Shown here: in pieces, positions 1-9,991 of the stretch
Layout of the letters: the number at the start of each line of letters is the position of its first letter
How positions within the stretch are numbered: position 1 is the first letter of the stretch
NCBI RefSeq assembly: GCF_000721495.1
Contig: NZ_JOHY01000091.1
Span: 1 to 16,741 of the forward strand
Direction of reading: 5' to 3'
Origin: Streptomyces sp. NRRL F-5123
GTDB taxonomy: Bacteria > Actinomycetota > Actinomycetes > Streptomycetales > Streptomycetaceae
DNA length: 16,741 nucleotides
Notes under the pieces: model-generated
Seen by the model: the letters and a program-made list of their open reading frames with translations, nothing else
What the model was told of the DNA's origin: nothing
Databases searched by the model: none
Translations under genes and position numbers: made by a program

Positions 1-2810
<2,810 letters not shown>

Positions 2811-2823
2811 AGGCAGGTGACGT
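2811..2823 (+). promoter_or_regulatory. 13-bp PKS-1/PKS-2 gap with ribosome binding site
   Basis: The short gap carries AGGTGA (2815-2820), complementary to the 16S rRNA tail but only 3 nt from the ATG at 2824. A second purine-rich patch, AAGG, at 2810-2813 overlaps the PKS-1 stop. There is no room for a terminator, so PKS-1 and PKS-2 should be co-transcribed. The N-terminal docking helix begins right after this ATG, which supports the start. Confidence 0.6.
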
Positions 2824-2922
2824 ATGGTCAGCGAGGCCCAACTGGTCGAGTACCTGCGCCGGGTGACGACCGAACTGCACGACGCCCGGACCCGGCTCCA
2901 GGAGCTGGAGCAGGGCCGGCAC
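2824..2922 (+). other. PKS-2 N-terminal docking coiled coil
   Basis: Residues 1-33 carry the heptad-like helix [18 protein letters not shown], then QELEQ just before the KS. This is the standard class 1 N-terminal docking domain that dimerises as a coiled coil and receives the C-terminal docking helix of the upstream synthase, here presumably PKS-1. Confidence 0.88.
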
Positions 2923-5900
2923 GAGCCGGTGGCCGTCGTCGGCATGGCGTGCCGCTTCCCCGGCGGGGTGCGCTCGCCGGAGGAGCTGCGGCGCTTCGTG
3001 CGCTCCGGCGGCGACGCGATCGGCGACTTCCCCACCGACCGCGGCTGGCCGCTCGAGGGCCTCTACCACCCGGACCCGGCCCATTTCGGGACGAGTTACG
3101 TCTCGCAGGGCGGCTTCCTGCACGACGTCGACCGCTTCGACGCCGCTTTCTTCGGCATCAGCCCGCGCGAGGCGCTGGCGATGGACCCGCAGCAGCGGGT
3201 CGTCCTGGAGCTGGCGTGGGAGGCGCTGGAGCACGCCGGGATCGTGCCGGCCACGCTGCGCGGCGCCCGGACCGGGGTGTACGTGGGGGTGTCGAGCGAG
3301 GACTACGTCTCCGGCCTGCCGCGGATCCCGGAGGGCTTCGAGGGCTTCGCGACGACGGGCAGCCTGACGAGCGTGATCTCCGGGCGCGTCGCCTACACCT
3401 TCGGTTTCGAGGGCCCGGCGGTGACCGTGGACACCGCGTGCTCGTCATCGATGGTGGCCATCCACCTGGCCGGGCAGGCCCTGCGGCAGGGCGAGTGCTC
3501 GCTGGCGCTGGCGGGCGGGGTGACGGTGCTGTCGACACCGCTGATGTTCACCGAGTTCTGCCGCCAGCGGGCGCTGTCGCCGGACGCGCGCTGCAAGCCC
3601 TTCGCCGCCGCGGCGGACGGCACCGGCTTCTCGGAGGGCTCGGGCCTGCTGGTGCTGGAGCGGCTGTCGGACGCGCGGCGCAACGGGCACGAGGTGCTGG
3701 CGCTGCTGCGCGGCTCGGCAGTGAACCAGGACGGCGCGAGCAACGGCCTCACCGCCCCCAACGGCCTGGCGCAGGAGGACGTGATCCGGCGGGCGCTGGA
3801 GAGCGCGGGCCTGACCGGCGCGGACGTCGACATGGTCGAGGCGCACGGCACGGGCACCCGGCTGGGCGACCCGATCGAGGCCGAGGCGCTCATCGCCACC
3901 TACGGCGCGGACCGGCCCGAACAGCGCCCGCTGTGGCTCGGCTCGATCAAGTCCAACATCGGCCACACGCACGCCTCCGCGGGCGTCGCGGGCACGATCA
4001 ACACCGTCATGGCGCTGCGCGACGGCGCCCTGGCGCCCACCTTGCACCTCGACGAGCCGACCGACCACGTCGACTGGAGCGCCGGCACGGTCCGGTTGCT
4101 GACCGGCCCGCGGGAGTGGCCCGACACCGGGCGGGCGCGCAGGGCCGCCGTGTCGGCGTTCGGGGTGTCCGGCACCAACGCGCACCTCGTCCTCGAACAG
4201 GCCCCCGTTCCGGACGGCGTGCCGGAGCCGGACGGTCAGCCCGCGCCCGCCGTGGTCCCCTGGCCGGTCTCCGGCCGGTCGGAGGCGGCGCTGCGGGCGC
4301 AGGCCGCCCGGCTGCGCGCGTTCCTGGACGAGGAGGGCGCGGCGGGCGGCACCGCCGATGTCGGGTGGTCGCTCGCGACGCGCCGCACGGCGTTCGAGCA
4401 CCGGGCGGTCGTCGTGGGCGGCGACCGCGCGGCCCTGCTCGCGGGCCTGGACGCGCTCGCGGCGGGCGCCCCGGACCCGGCGGTCGTCCGCGGTACGGCG
4501 GGCGGCACGGGCCCCGGCCCCGTGCTGGTCTTCCCGGGCCAGGGGTCGCAGTGGCTCGGCATGGGCGTCGGACTCCTCGCCGCCTCCCCGGTGTTCGCCG
4601 CCCGCATCGCCGCGTGCGAGCAGGCCCTCGCCCCGTACGTCGACTGGTCGCTGACCGGCGTGCTGCGCGGGGAGGGCGACGCGGCGGACCTGTCGCGGGT
4701 GGACGTGGTGCAGCCCGTGCTGTGGGCGGTGATGGTGTCGCTCGCGGCGGTCTGGGCGGAGCACGGCGTGGTGCCGGCCGCCGTGGTGGGCCACTCGCAG
4801 GGCGAGATCGCGGCGGCCTGCGTCGCGGGCGCGCTGACGCTGGAGGACGGCGCCCGGGTGGTGGCGCTGCGCGCGCGGGCCCTGCGGTCGCTGGCCGGGC
4901 AGGGCGCGATGGCCGCGCTGAGCTGCGGGGCGCCCGAAGCGGCGAAGCTGGCCGCCGAGCACGCGCCGCAGGTGGCGGTCGCAGCGGAGAACGGCCCGTC
5001 GTCCACGGTGGTGTCGGGGCCGCCCGGGCAGGTCGCGGACCTGGTGGCGGCGGCTGCCGCGGCGGGCCTGCGGGCGCGGGCGATCGACGTCGACTACGCC
5101 TCGCACGGGCCGCAGGTGGACGGCATCGCGGACGAGCTGGCGGGCGCCCTGGCCGGGGTGACCGGAGCCGCCTGCGACGTCGCCTTCTACTCGACGGTCA
5201 CCGCGTCGCGTACCGACGGGACCCGCCTCGACGCGGGCTACTGGTTCACCAACCTGCGGCAGCCGGTGCGGCTCGCGGACACCGTGCAGGCGCTGCTGGC
5301 CGACGGCTACCGGGTGTTCGTCGAGGCCAGCCCGCACCCGGTGCTGCTGCCGGGGCTCCAGGAGTGCTTCGAGGCGGCGGGCGTGCCCGCCGTCGCGACC
5401 GGCACGCTGCGCCGTGACGAGGGCGGGCCCGAGCGGCTGTGCCGGGCGCTCGCCGAGGCGCACACCGCGGGCGTCGGCGTCGACTGGACGCCCTGGTTCA
5501 CTGCCGCCGGGCGCACCCCGCACGCGGTGCCGCTGCCGGTGTACGCCTTCCAGCGGGAGCGCTACTGGCTGCCGTCCGCAGCGCCCGCCGCCGCGGGGGC
5601 GGGCGCTGCCGGGGGCGGGCAGGGGCACGCGCTGCTGCCGGTGTCCCTGCACACCGCGGACGGCGGGCTGCTGCTCGCGGGACGGCTCGCGCCCGCCGCA
5701 CACGCCGGGTGGCTCGCGGAGCACGTCGTCGCAGGACTGCCGCTGGTGCCGGGCGCGGTGCTGGTGGAGTGGCTGCTGCGGGCCGCGGACGAGGCGGGCT
5801 GCGGGGTGGTCGAGGAGCTGGCGCTCCAGGTGCCGGTGGCGCTGTCCGGGTCGGGCGGGCTGCTGGTGCAGGTGCTGGTCGACGGCGCGGGCGACGACGG

Positions 5901-8900
5901 GCGCCGGACCGTACGCGTGTGCTCGCGGCCGGACGGCGACGGGCCCGGCGCCCCCGCGGACTGGACCTGCCATGTGACGGGCACGCTGGCGCCCGCGGAG
6001 CCCGGCCCCGTGCCGCAGGGTCTGGACGGCGCCTGGCCGCCGCCGGGCGCGGAGCCCGTCGCCGTCGAGGATTTCCACGAGCGCGCCGCGGCCGCCGGTT
6101 ACGGCTACGGGGAGGCCTTCCGCGGGCTGCGGGCGGTGTGGCGCGACGGGGCGGACACGCTCGCCGAAGTGGTGCTGCCGGAGGGCGCTGCCGAGCAGGC
6201 GGGCGGCTTCGGCGTCCACCCCGCGCTGCTGGACGCGGCGGTGCAGCCGGTGCTCCTCGGCTCGTTCGGGGAGGACGGCACGGTGCTGCTGCCCTTCACG
6301 TGGAACGGGGTGCGGCTGTGGGCGGACGGCGCGACGCGGGTGCGGGTGCGGCTGTCGCCGCGACCGGAAGGGCTGCGGGTGCTGATCGCCGACGCGGCGG
6401 GCGCCCCGGTGCTGACCGCGGACGCGGTGGCGCTGCGGGAGACCGGCGCCGGACAGCTGCGCGCCGCGAGCCGCGAGCAGGGGACGGACGGGCTGCTCGC
6501 CGTACGGTGGGTGCCGCTGCCGGGCGGCGCGGGCGCCGCGCCGGATGACGTCCTGCCCGACCTGGGCGGGGCCCAACCACACACCCGCCTCGCCACCCCG
6601 ACCCGGACGACCACCGCGAACACCCCACCACTGCCGGACGGCACGCCGGGCGACACCCTGCCCGACCCGACCGGGGCCCAACCACACACCCGCCTCGCCA
6701 CCCCGACCCGGACGACCACCGCGAACACCCCACCACTGCCGGACGGCACGGACACCGCACCGCTGCGGCTCGCCGTGTTGGGCGACGTCCTGCCCGGCCT
6801 GGGCGGGGCCGAGCGGTACGACGGTCTTGCCGCCCTGGCCCGGGCGGTGGGTTCGGGGGCGGCGGTTCCCGATGTCGTCCTCGCCGGGGTGCTCGCGGGG
6901 TCCGGGTCGGGGCCCGAGGGCGAGAACGACGCCGGGCGCGGGCTGGCGGTGGCGGGCGAGGCGCTGGCGCTGGCTCAGGAGTGGCTGGCGGGCGAGGTTT
7001 TCGAGGGGGCGCGGCTGGCGTGGGTGACGCGCTCGGCGGTCGCGGCCGGCGGCGGGGCCGGCCCGGTGGACCCGGCGGCCGCCGCGGTGTGGGGGCTCGT
7101 GCGCAGCGCGCAGACGGAGCACCCGGGGCGCTTCCTGCTCGTCGACCTGGCCGGCACCGAATCCACCGCGTCCGGTGCGTTCCTTCCCGCGGCCCTGGGC
7201 GCGGCGGTGCGTGCCGGTGAGCCGCAGATCGCCGTACGGGCCGGGCGCGTCCTCGTACCGCGGCTCGAACCAGCCGGTGGAGACGCCGAGTTGGCCGCGC
7301 CGGACGGTGTGCCCCGGTGGCGGGTGGCGGCGGGGCGGACCGGGCCGGACGACCTCGCGGCGGTGCCGAGCCCGCGGGCGTCCGCGCCGCTCGCTGCCGG
7401 GCAGGTGCGGATCGCCGTACGGGCCGCGGGCCTCAACTTCCGCGACGCGCTGATCGCCCTCGGGATGTACCCCGATCCAGCGGCCACGCCGGGCATCGAG
7501 GGCGCGGGCGTGGTGCTGGAGGTCGCACCGGGCGTGGCGTCGGTGGTGCCCGGCGACCGGGTGATGGGGCTGTTCGACGACGCCTTCGGTCCGGTCGCGG
7601 TCGCGGATTCCCGGATGCTCGCGCCCGTCCCCGCCGGGTGGGACTTCCGTGCCGCCGCCGCGAGCCCGGTGGCGTATCTCACCGCGTGGTACGGCCTGGT
7701 GGAGCTCGGCGGGCTGGGCGCGGGCGAGCGGGTGCTGGTCCACAGCGCGACCGGCGGCGTCGGCACGGCGGCCGTCCGTATCGCCCGGCACCTGGGCGCG
7801 GAGGTCTTCGCGACGGCGAGCCCCGGCAAGCACGGGGTGCTCGACGCGATGGGGATCGACGCGGCGCACCGGGCGTCGTCGCGGGACGCGGGCTTCGAGG
7901 AGGCCTTCCGTTCCGCGACCGGCGGACGGGGCGTCGACGTCGTCCTCAACAGCCTCGCGGGCGAGCTGACCGACGCGTCGCTGCGGCTGCTCCCGCCCGG
8001 CGGGCGGCTGGTCGAGATGGGCAAGACGGACCTGCGCGACCCGGAGGTCGTCGCGCTGCAGCACAGCGTGGAATACCGCGCCTTCGACCTCGTCGCGGAC
8101 GCGGGCCCTGAGCGCGTCGCGGCGATGCTGGACGTCCTGGGCGGCCTGTTCGCGGCGGGCACGCTGGCGCCGCCGCCCGTCACGGCACGCCGGCTCGGCC
8201 GGATCCGGGAGGCGATGCGCGAACTGACCGAGGCCCGGCACACCGGCAAGCTCGTCCTGGACGTGCCGCCGCCGCTCGACCCGGAAGGCACCGTGCTGGT
8301 CACCGGCGGCACCGGCACGCTGGGCGGCCTGGTGGCCGAGCACCTGGTACGCGCCCACGGCGTACGGCACCTGCTGCTGCTCGGCAGGTCGGGGCCCGCG
8401 GCCCCCGGCGCCGGGGAGCTGGCGGACCGGCTGGCCGCGCTCGGCGCCCGGGTCCGGGTGGCCGCGGCGGACGCCGCCGACGCGGCGGCGCTGCGGGAGG
8501 CCGTCGCGGGCATCGACCCGGCGCATCCGCTCACCGGCGTCGTGCACGCGGCGGGCGTGGTGTCCGACGCGATGCTGGCCTCGCAGGACCCCGCGCGGCT
8601 CGCCGAGGTGTGGGCCGCGAAAGCCGCGGGCGCGGCGCATCTGCACGCGCTCACGGAGGGGCTGCCGCTGGGCATGTTCGTCCTCTTCTCCTCCTTCGCC
8701 TCCGTGCTCGGCACCCCCGGGCAGGCCAACTACTCGGCCGCCAACGCCTTCTGCGACGCCCTCGCCGAACGGCGGCAGGCCGCGGGCCTGCCCGCGGTGT
8801 CGGTCGGGTGGGGGCTGTGGGCCGCCGCGAGCGGGCTCACCGGGCGGCTCACCGGCTCCGACGTGGCACGGATCGCCCGGCAGGGCATCGCGCCGAACAG

Positions 8901-9690
8901 CGCCGAGCAGGGCTACGCCCTCTTCGACGCCGCGCTCGGGCACGGCGGGCCCGCGCTGCTCGCCCTCGGCCTCGACACCGCCGCGCTCGCCGCCCAGCCC
9001 GGCGCCGCGCTGCCGCCGCCGCTGCGCGCGCTCGCGGCCGCCGCGCGGGCCGGTGCCCGTACCGGCCCGGCGGCCCGCCCCGCCGCGGTGGCAGGGCAGG
9101 GGCCGGTGGACTGGCCCGCCCGGCTGGCCGGGCTCGCCGCGGGCGAGCAGCGGCGGCTGCTCACCGACCTGGTGCGGCAGCACGCGGCCACGGTGCTGGG
9201 GCACTCCGACCTCGGGGCGGTGCCCGCGGAAGCGGCGTTCAAGGAGCTGGGCTTCGACTCGCTCACCGCCGTCGAGCTGCGCAACCGCGTCACCGCCGCG
9301 ACCGGTGCGCGGCTGCCCGCGACCGTCGTCTTCGACCACCCGGCCGCCGAAGCACTCGCCGAGCACCTGCGCACCCTCCTCGCGCCGGACGGCGCCCCGG
9401 ACGCCGGGCCGCAGGACGCGTACGCGCCCGTACTCGGCAGCCTCGCCGACCTCGAATCGGCGCTGGAGGCGGCTGCGCAGGCCGATCCGGCGGGCGGCAC
9501 GGGCGCGGCGGGCCGCGGGCCGGACAAGGTCACGCGGCGGCTGGAGGCGCTGCTCGCACGGTGGAAGGCCGGGCACGCGGCGGCCGCGAACGGTGCGGGG
9601 CCGGGCGGCGCGGGGGCGGCGGAACGGCTGCACGGCGCGACGACCGACCAGGTCTTCGACTTCATCGACAAGGAACTCGGACTGTCATGA
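2824..9690 (+). CDS. Type I modular PKS, one fully reducing module (KS-AT-DH-ER-KR-ACP; PKS-2)
   Basis: The complete 2288-residue protein has an N-terminal docking coiled coil (1-33), KS (34-459), methylmalonyl-type AT (566-872), DH (934-1205), KR structural subdomain (about 1220-1490), ER (1499-1815), catalytic KR (1822-2060), ACP (about 2112-2184) and a C-terminal docking region (to 2288). All catalytic motifs look intact. One round should add a methylmalonyl unit and reduce the beta-carbon to a methylene. The length is normal for a single fully reducing module plus docking regions, with a 105-bp tandem duplication (residues 1242-1311) as an extra. The start at 2824 is fixed by the docking helix that follows at once. 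The stop overlaps an ATG (ATGA, 9687-9690). I noticed no in-frame TTA codon. Confidence 0.98.
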   Translation: MVSEAQLVEYLRRVTTELHDARTRLQELEQGRHEPVAVVGMACRFPGGVRSPEELRRFVRSGGDAIGDFPTDRGWPLEGLYHPDPAHFGTSYVSQGGFLHDVDRFDAAFFGISPREALAMDPQQRVVLELAWEALEHAGIVPATLRGARTGVYVGVSSEDYVSGLPRIPEGFEGFATTGSLTSVISGRVAYTFGFEGPAVTVDTACSSSMVAIHLAGQALRQGECSLALAGGVTVLSTPLMFTEFCRQRALSPDARCKPFAAAADGTGFSEGSGLLVLERLSDARRNGHEVLALLRGSAVNQDGASNGLTAPNGLAQEDVIRRALESAGLTGADVDMVEAHGTGTRLGDPIEAEALIATYGADRPEQRPLWLGSIKSNIGHTHASAGVAGTINTVMALRDGALAPTLHLDEPTDHVDWSAGTVRLLTGPREWPDTGRARRAAVSAFGVSGTNAHLVLEQAPVPDGVPEPDGQPAPAVVPWPVSGRSEAALRAQAARLRAFLDEEGAAGGTADVGWSLATRRTAFEHRAVVVGGDRAALLAGLDALAAGAPDPAVVRGTAGGTGPGPVLVFPGQGSQWLGMGVGLLAASPVFAARIAACEQALAPYVDWSLTGVLRGEGDAADLSRVDVVQPVLWAVMVSLAAVWAEHGVVPAAVVGHSQGEIAAACVAGALTLEDGARVVALRARALRSLAGQGAMAALSCGAPEAAKLAAEHAPQVAVAAENGPSSTVVSGPPGQVADLVAAAAAAGLRARAIDVDYASHGPQVDGIADELAGALAGVTGAACDVAFYSTVTASRTDGTRLDAGYWFTNLRQPVRLADTVQALLADGYRVFVEASPHPVLLPGLQECFEAAGVPAVATGTLRRDEGGPERLCRALAEAHTAGVGVDWTPWFTAAGRTPHAVPLPVYAFQRERYWLPSAAPAAAGAGAAGGGQGHALLPVSLHTADGGLLLAGRLAPAAHAGWLAEHVVAGLPLVPGAVLVEWLLRAADEAGCGVVEELALQVPVALSGSGGLLVQVLVDGAGDDGRRTVRVCSRPDGDGPGAPADWTCHVTGTLAPAEPGPVPQGLDGAWPPPGAEPVAVEDFHERAAAAGYGYGEAFRGLRAVWRDGADTLAEVVLPEGAAEQAGGFGVHPALLDAAVQPVLLGSFGEDGTVLLPFTWNGVRLWADGATRVRVRLSPRPEGLRVLIADAAGAPVLTADAVALRETGAGQLRAASREQGTDGLLAVRWVPLPGGAGAAPDDVLPDLGGAQPHTRLATPTRTTTANTPPLPDGTPGDTLPDPTGAQPHTRLATPTRTTTANTPPLPDGTDTAPLRLAVLGDVLPGLGGAERYDGLAALARAVGSGAAVPDVVLAGVLAGSGSGPEGENDAGRGLAVAGEALALAQEWLAGEVFEGARLAWVTRSAVAAGGGAGPVDPAAAAVWGLVRSAQTEHPGRFLLVDLAGTESTASGAFLPAALGAAVRAGEPQIAVRAGRVLVPRLEPAGGDAELAAPDGVPRWRVAAGRTGPDDLAAVPSPRASAPLAAGQVRIAVRAAGLNFRDALIALGMYPDPAATPGIEGAGVVLEVAPGVASVVPGDRVMGLFDDAFGPVAVADSRMLAPVPAGWDFRAAAASPVAYLTAWYGLVELGGLGAGERVLVHSATGGVGTAAVRIARHLGAEVFATASPGKHGVLDAMGIDAAHRASSRDAGFEEAFRSATGGRGVDVVLNSLAGELTDASLRLLPPGGRLVEMGKTDLRDPEVVALQHSVEYRAFDLVADAGPERVAAMLDVLGGLFAAGTLAPPPVTARRLGRIREAMRELTEARHTGKLVLDVPPPLDPEGTVLVTGGTGTLGGLVAEHLVRAHGVRHLLLLGRSGPAAPGAGELADRLAALGARVRVAAADAADAAALREAVAGIDPAHPLTGVVHAAGVVSDAMLASQDPARLAEVWAAKAAGAAHLHALTEGLPLGMFVLFSSFASVLGTPGQANYSAANAFCDALAERRQAAGLPAVSVGWGLWAAASGLTGRLTGSDVARIARQGIAPNSAEQGYALFDAALGHGGPALLALGLDTAALAAQPGAALPPPLRALAAAARAGARTGPAARPAAVAGQGPVDWPARLAGLAAGEQRRLLTDLVRQHAATVLGHSDLGAVPAEAAFKELGFDSLTAVELRNRVTAATGARLPATVVFDHPAAEALAEHLRTLLAPDGAPDAGPQDAYAPVLGSLADLESALEAAAQADPAGGTGAAGRGPDKVTRRLEALLARWKAGHAAAANGAGPGGAGAAERLHGATTDQVFDFIDKELGLS
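2923..4200 (+). other. PKS-2 ketosynthase domain
   Basis: This condensing domain runs from [15 protein letters not shown] to NAHLVLEQ. The catalytic triad is complete: Cys206 in DTACSSS (codon 3439-3441), His341 in EAHGTGT (3844-3846) and His381 in NIGHT (3964-3966), with Lys376 just before it. After the second His it reads [14 protein letters not shown], where most actinomycete modular KSs have [14 protein letters not shown] or close variants. It should accept the chain from the PKS-1 ACP, predicted to be an unreduced 2-methyl-3-keto thioester. Confidence 0.95.
4519..5440 (+). other. PKS-2 acyltransferase domain, methylmalonyl-CoA type
   Basis: Motifs in order are [29 protein letters not shown] with nucleophile Ser658 (codon 4795-4797), and YASH at residues 758-761 (5095-5106). 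This is the methylmalonyl-CoA set. The post-AT linker ends YAFQRERYW at residue 915. Shared YWFTNLR and YASHGPQV wording makes it a close relative of the PKS-1 AT. Confidence 0.9.
5623..6440 (+). other. PKS-2 dehydratase domain
   Basis: The DH has catalytic His967 in [10 protein letters not shown] (HxxxGxxxxP intact, codon 5722-5724) and Asp1137 in [10 protein letters not shown] (codon 6232-6234). [15 protein letters not shown] and LPFTW complete the expected motifs. It should dehydrate the beta-hydroxyl made by the KR to give the enoyl substrate for the ER. Its [11 protein letters not shown] stretch closely resembles the PKS-1 DH. Confidence 0.9.
6481..7300 (+). other. PKS-2 KR structural subdomain interrupted by a repeat insertion
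   Basis: This non-catalytic Rossmann half of the KR starts at [10 protein letters not shown] (about residues 1224-1233). It resumes its usual pattern at [15 protein letters not shown] and [11 protein letters not shown], and ends near the conserved [19 protein letters not shown]. Between the first strand and LRLAVLG lies the Pro/Thr-rich tandem repeat annotated separately. In reducing modules this half packs against the catalytic half, with the ER inserted between them, as here. Confidence 0.8.
6547..6756 (+). repeat. 105-bp in-frame tandem duplication in the PKS-2 KR subdomain
   Basis: There are two units of 105 bp (6547-6651 and 6652-6756). They contain a perfect 79-bp identity (6567-6645 and 6672-6750), and the flanking bases also align with few changes. 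Each unit encodes 35 residues around the core [19 protein letters not shown]. Each begins with a copy of the D-V/T-LP motif that reappears at 6784 as [14 protein letters not shown], the native KR sequence. The repeat keeps the frame (105 = 3 x 35). It is strongly C-over-G on the plus strand, opposite to the neighbouring PKS sequence. Confidence 0.95.
7318..8268 (+). other. PKS-2 enoylreductase domain, Tyr type
   Basis: This NADPH-dependent medium-chain reductase domain (residues 1499-1815) has [14 protein letters not shown], with the diagnostic Tyr at 1549 (codon 7468-7470), and the nucleotide-binding motif SATGGVGTA (GGVG at 1644-1647). By the published ER correlation, Tyr at this position goes with a 2S methyl branch, and Val with 2R. 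It should reduce the enoyl chain to the saturated state. Its place between the KR halves is normal. Confidence 0.93.
8287..9010 (+). other. PKS-2 catalytic ketoreductase domain, probable B type
   Basis: The NADPH loop GGTGTLGG starts at residue 1828. Catalytic Lys1933, Ser1957, Tyr1970 (NYSAAN) and the following Asn are all present. The B-type fingerprint, usually LDD, reads VSD at 1913-1915; the key third-position Asp is kept, and the A-type Trp is absent (VLGTPGQ). It is therefore a B-type KR with a divergent fingerprint. The hydroxyl is removed by DH and ER, so its configuration does not appear in the product. Confidence 0.88.
9157..9375 (+). other. PKS-2 acyl carrier protein domain
   Basis: This is a canonical ACP with [16 protein letters not shown]. 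The phosphopantetheine Ser is residue 2146 (codon 9259-9261). It is preceded by [15 protein letters not shown] and followed by [17 protein letters not shown]. Confidence 0.95.
9400..9690 (+). other. PKS-2 C-terminal docking region
   Basis: After the ACP come two helical stretches typical of the dimerising part of class 1 C-terminal docking regions ([13 protein letters not shown] and [13 protein letters not shown]). The docking helix [16 protein letters not shown] follows at the extreme C-terminus. It differs from the PKS-1 helix at the AF/DF and N/K positions, so it may discriminate in favour of PKS-3. Confidence 0.85.
9687..9690 (+). promoter_or_regulatory. ATGA stop-start overlap at the PKS-2 end
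   Basis: The PKS-2 stop TGA (9688-9690) overlaps an ATG (9687-9689) in another frame. An AAGGA stretch at 9670-9674, inside the docking helix codons, sits 12 nt upstream and could act as a weak ribosome binding site. This geometry is typical of translational coupling. Here the ATG opens only a 66-codon frame. Confidence 0.4.
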
Positions 9691-9887
9691 GCCCGGTCTC
9701 CCCGCCGCCCGGTACGGGGCGCCCCGCGCCGGGCGCCCCGGCAAGAGCGTTCCCGGCGGCGGACGGCGCCCGGCTCCCGGCCGCCGCGGCACCCCCGCGT
9801 ACGACCTCCGCACCCCCCGGCACCCCCTCGCAATCCCCGGCAATCCCGCCAACTCCCGGCATCGGAAGGTGCGGTGACACGACGTGA
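9687..9887 (+). CDS. Possible 66-codon small ORF bridging PKS-2 and PKS-3
   Basis: This frame starts at the ATG overlapping the PKS-2 stop (ATGA). It ends at a TGA (9885-9887) overlapping the PKS-3 GTG start (GTGA). The peptide begins [16 protein letters not shown], is rich in Pro, Ala and Gly, and shows no domain, signal peptide or membrane helix. Codon statistics argue against an ordinary protein: by my count the second codon position is richer in G+C (about 86 percent) than the third (about 82 percent), the reverse of real genes here. If translated, its likelier value is to carry ribosomes across the gap to PKS-3. It may also be chance. Confidence 0.25.
   Translation: MSPVSPPPGTGRPAPGAPARAFPAADGARLPAAAAPPRTTSAPPGTPSQSPAIPPTPGIGRCGDTT
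9707..9734. other. GC-rich inverted repeat in the PKS-2/PKS-3 gap
   Basis: The perfect 12-bp palindrome CGGGGCGCCCCG (9715-9726) is flanked, across a 2-bp mismatch on each side, by the arms GCCCGG (9707-9712) and CCGGGC (9729-9734). It could fold as a hairpin in DNA or RNA. No T-run follows, so it is not a standard intrinsic terminator, and such palindromes are common by chance at this G+C content. Confidence 0.3.
9811..9860. repeat. Degenerate 10-bp repeats forming a G-quadruplex consensus on the minus strand
   Basis: Five consecutive decamers are variations on CAMYCCCCGG, beginning at 9811, 9821, 9831, 9841 and 9851. The plus-strand C-runs are 6 (9813-9818), 5 (9823-9827), 4 (9835-9838), 3 (9845-9847) and 3 (9855-9857), separated by 4, 7, 6 and 7 bases. 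The minus, or template, strand therefore satisfies the G3+N1-7 consensus with five tracts. It ends 26 bp before the PKS-3 start. Confidence 0.5.
9873..9887 (+). promoter_or_regulatory. PKS-3 ribosome binding site and GTG start
   Basis: GGTGA (9873-9877) lies 6 nt before the GTG at 9884, and GGAAGG (9864-9869) gives a second, more distant match. GTG 9869 in the same frame runs into a stop after one codon, and GTG 9874 is out of frame. GTG 9884 is therefore the only start that includes the whole docking helix. The base string GTGA also holds the stop of the small ORF upstream. Confidence 0.7.
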
Positions 9888-9991
9888 CCACTGAGGCCAC
9901 GCACGAGCGGCTGGTCGACTACCTCAAGCGGGTCGCCGCCGATCTGCACGACACCCGGGCACGGCTGCGCGAGGTGGAGGACGCCCGGCAC
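9884..9991 (+). other. PKS-3 N-terminal docking coiled coil
   Basis: Residues 1-36 include [19 protein letters not shown] and then LREVEDARH, the class 1 N-terminal docking pattern. Compared with PKS-2 it has KR for RR and AAD for TTE at the start of the helix. These differences parallel the N-to-K and A-to-D changes in the PKS-2 C-terminal helix it would have to bind. Confidence 0.86.

Noticed and set aside
2817..5417. Plus-strand 866-codon frame overlapping the PKS-2 start
   Set aside because: Shadow frame. The docking helix, KS and AT are all in the other phase.
6547..6756. CRISPR-like or mobile-element origin of the tandem repeat
   Set aside because: There are two adjacent in-frame units with no spacers, no terminal inverted repeats, no target duplication pattern and no transposase.
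3445..9633. Minus-strand open frame of 2062 codons opposite PKS-2
   Set aside because: Same artefact: no recognisable protein, and it shadows a gene with complete catalytic motifs.
9691..9883. A promoter for PKS-3 in the gap
   Set aside because: I see no convincing -35/-10 pair in this C-rich stretch, and the gene order and docking logic favour one operon. Transcript mapping would decide.
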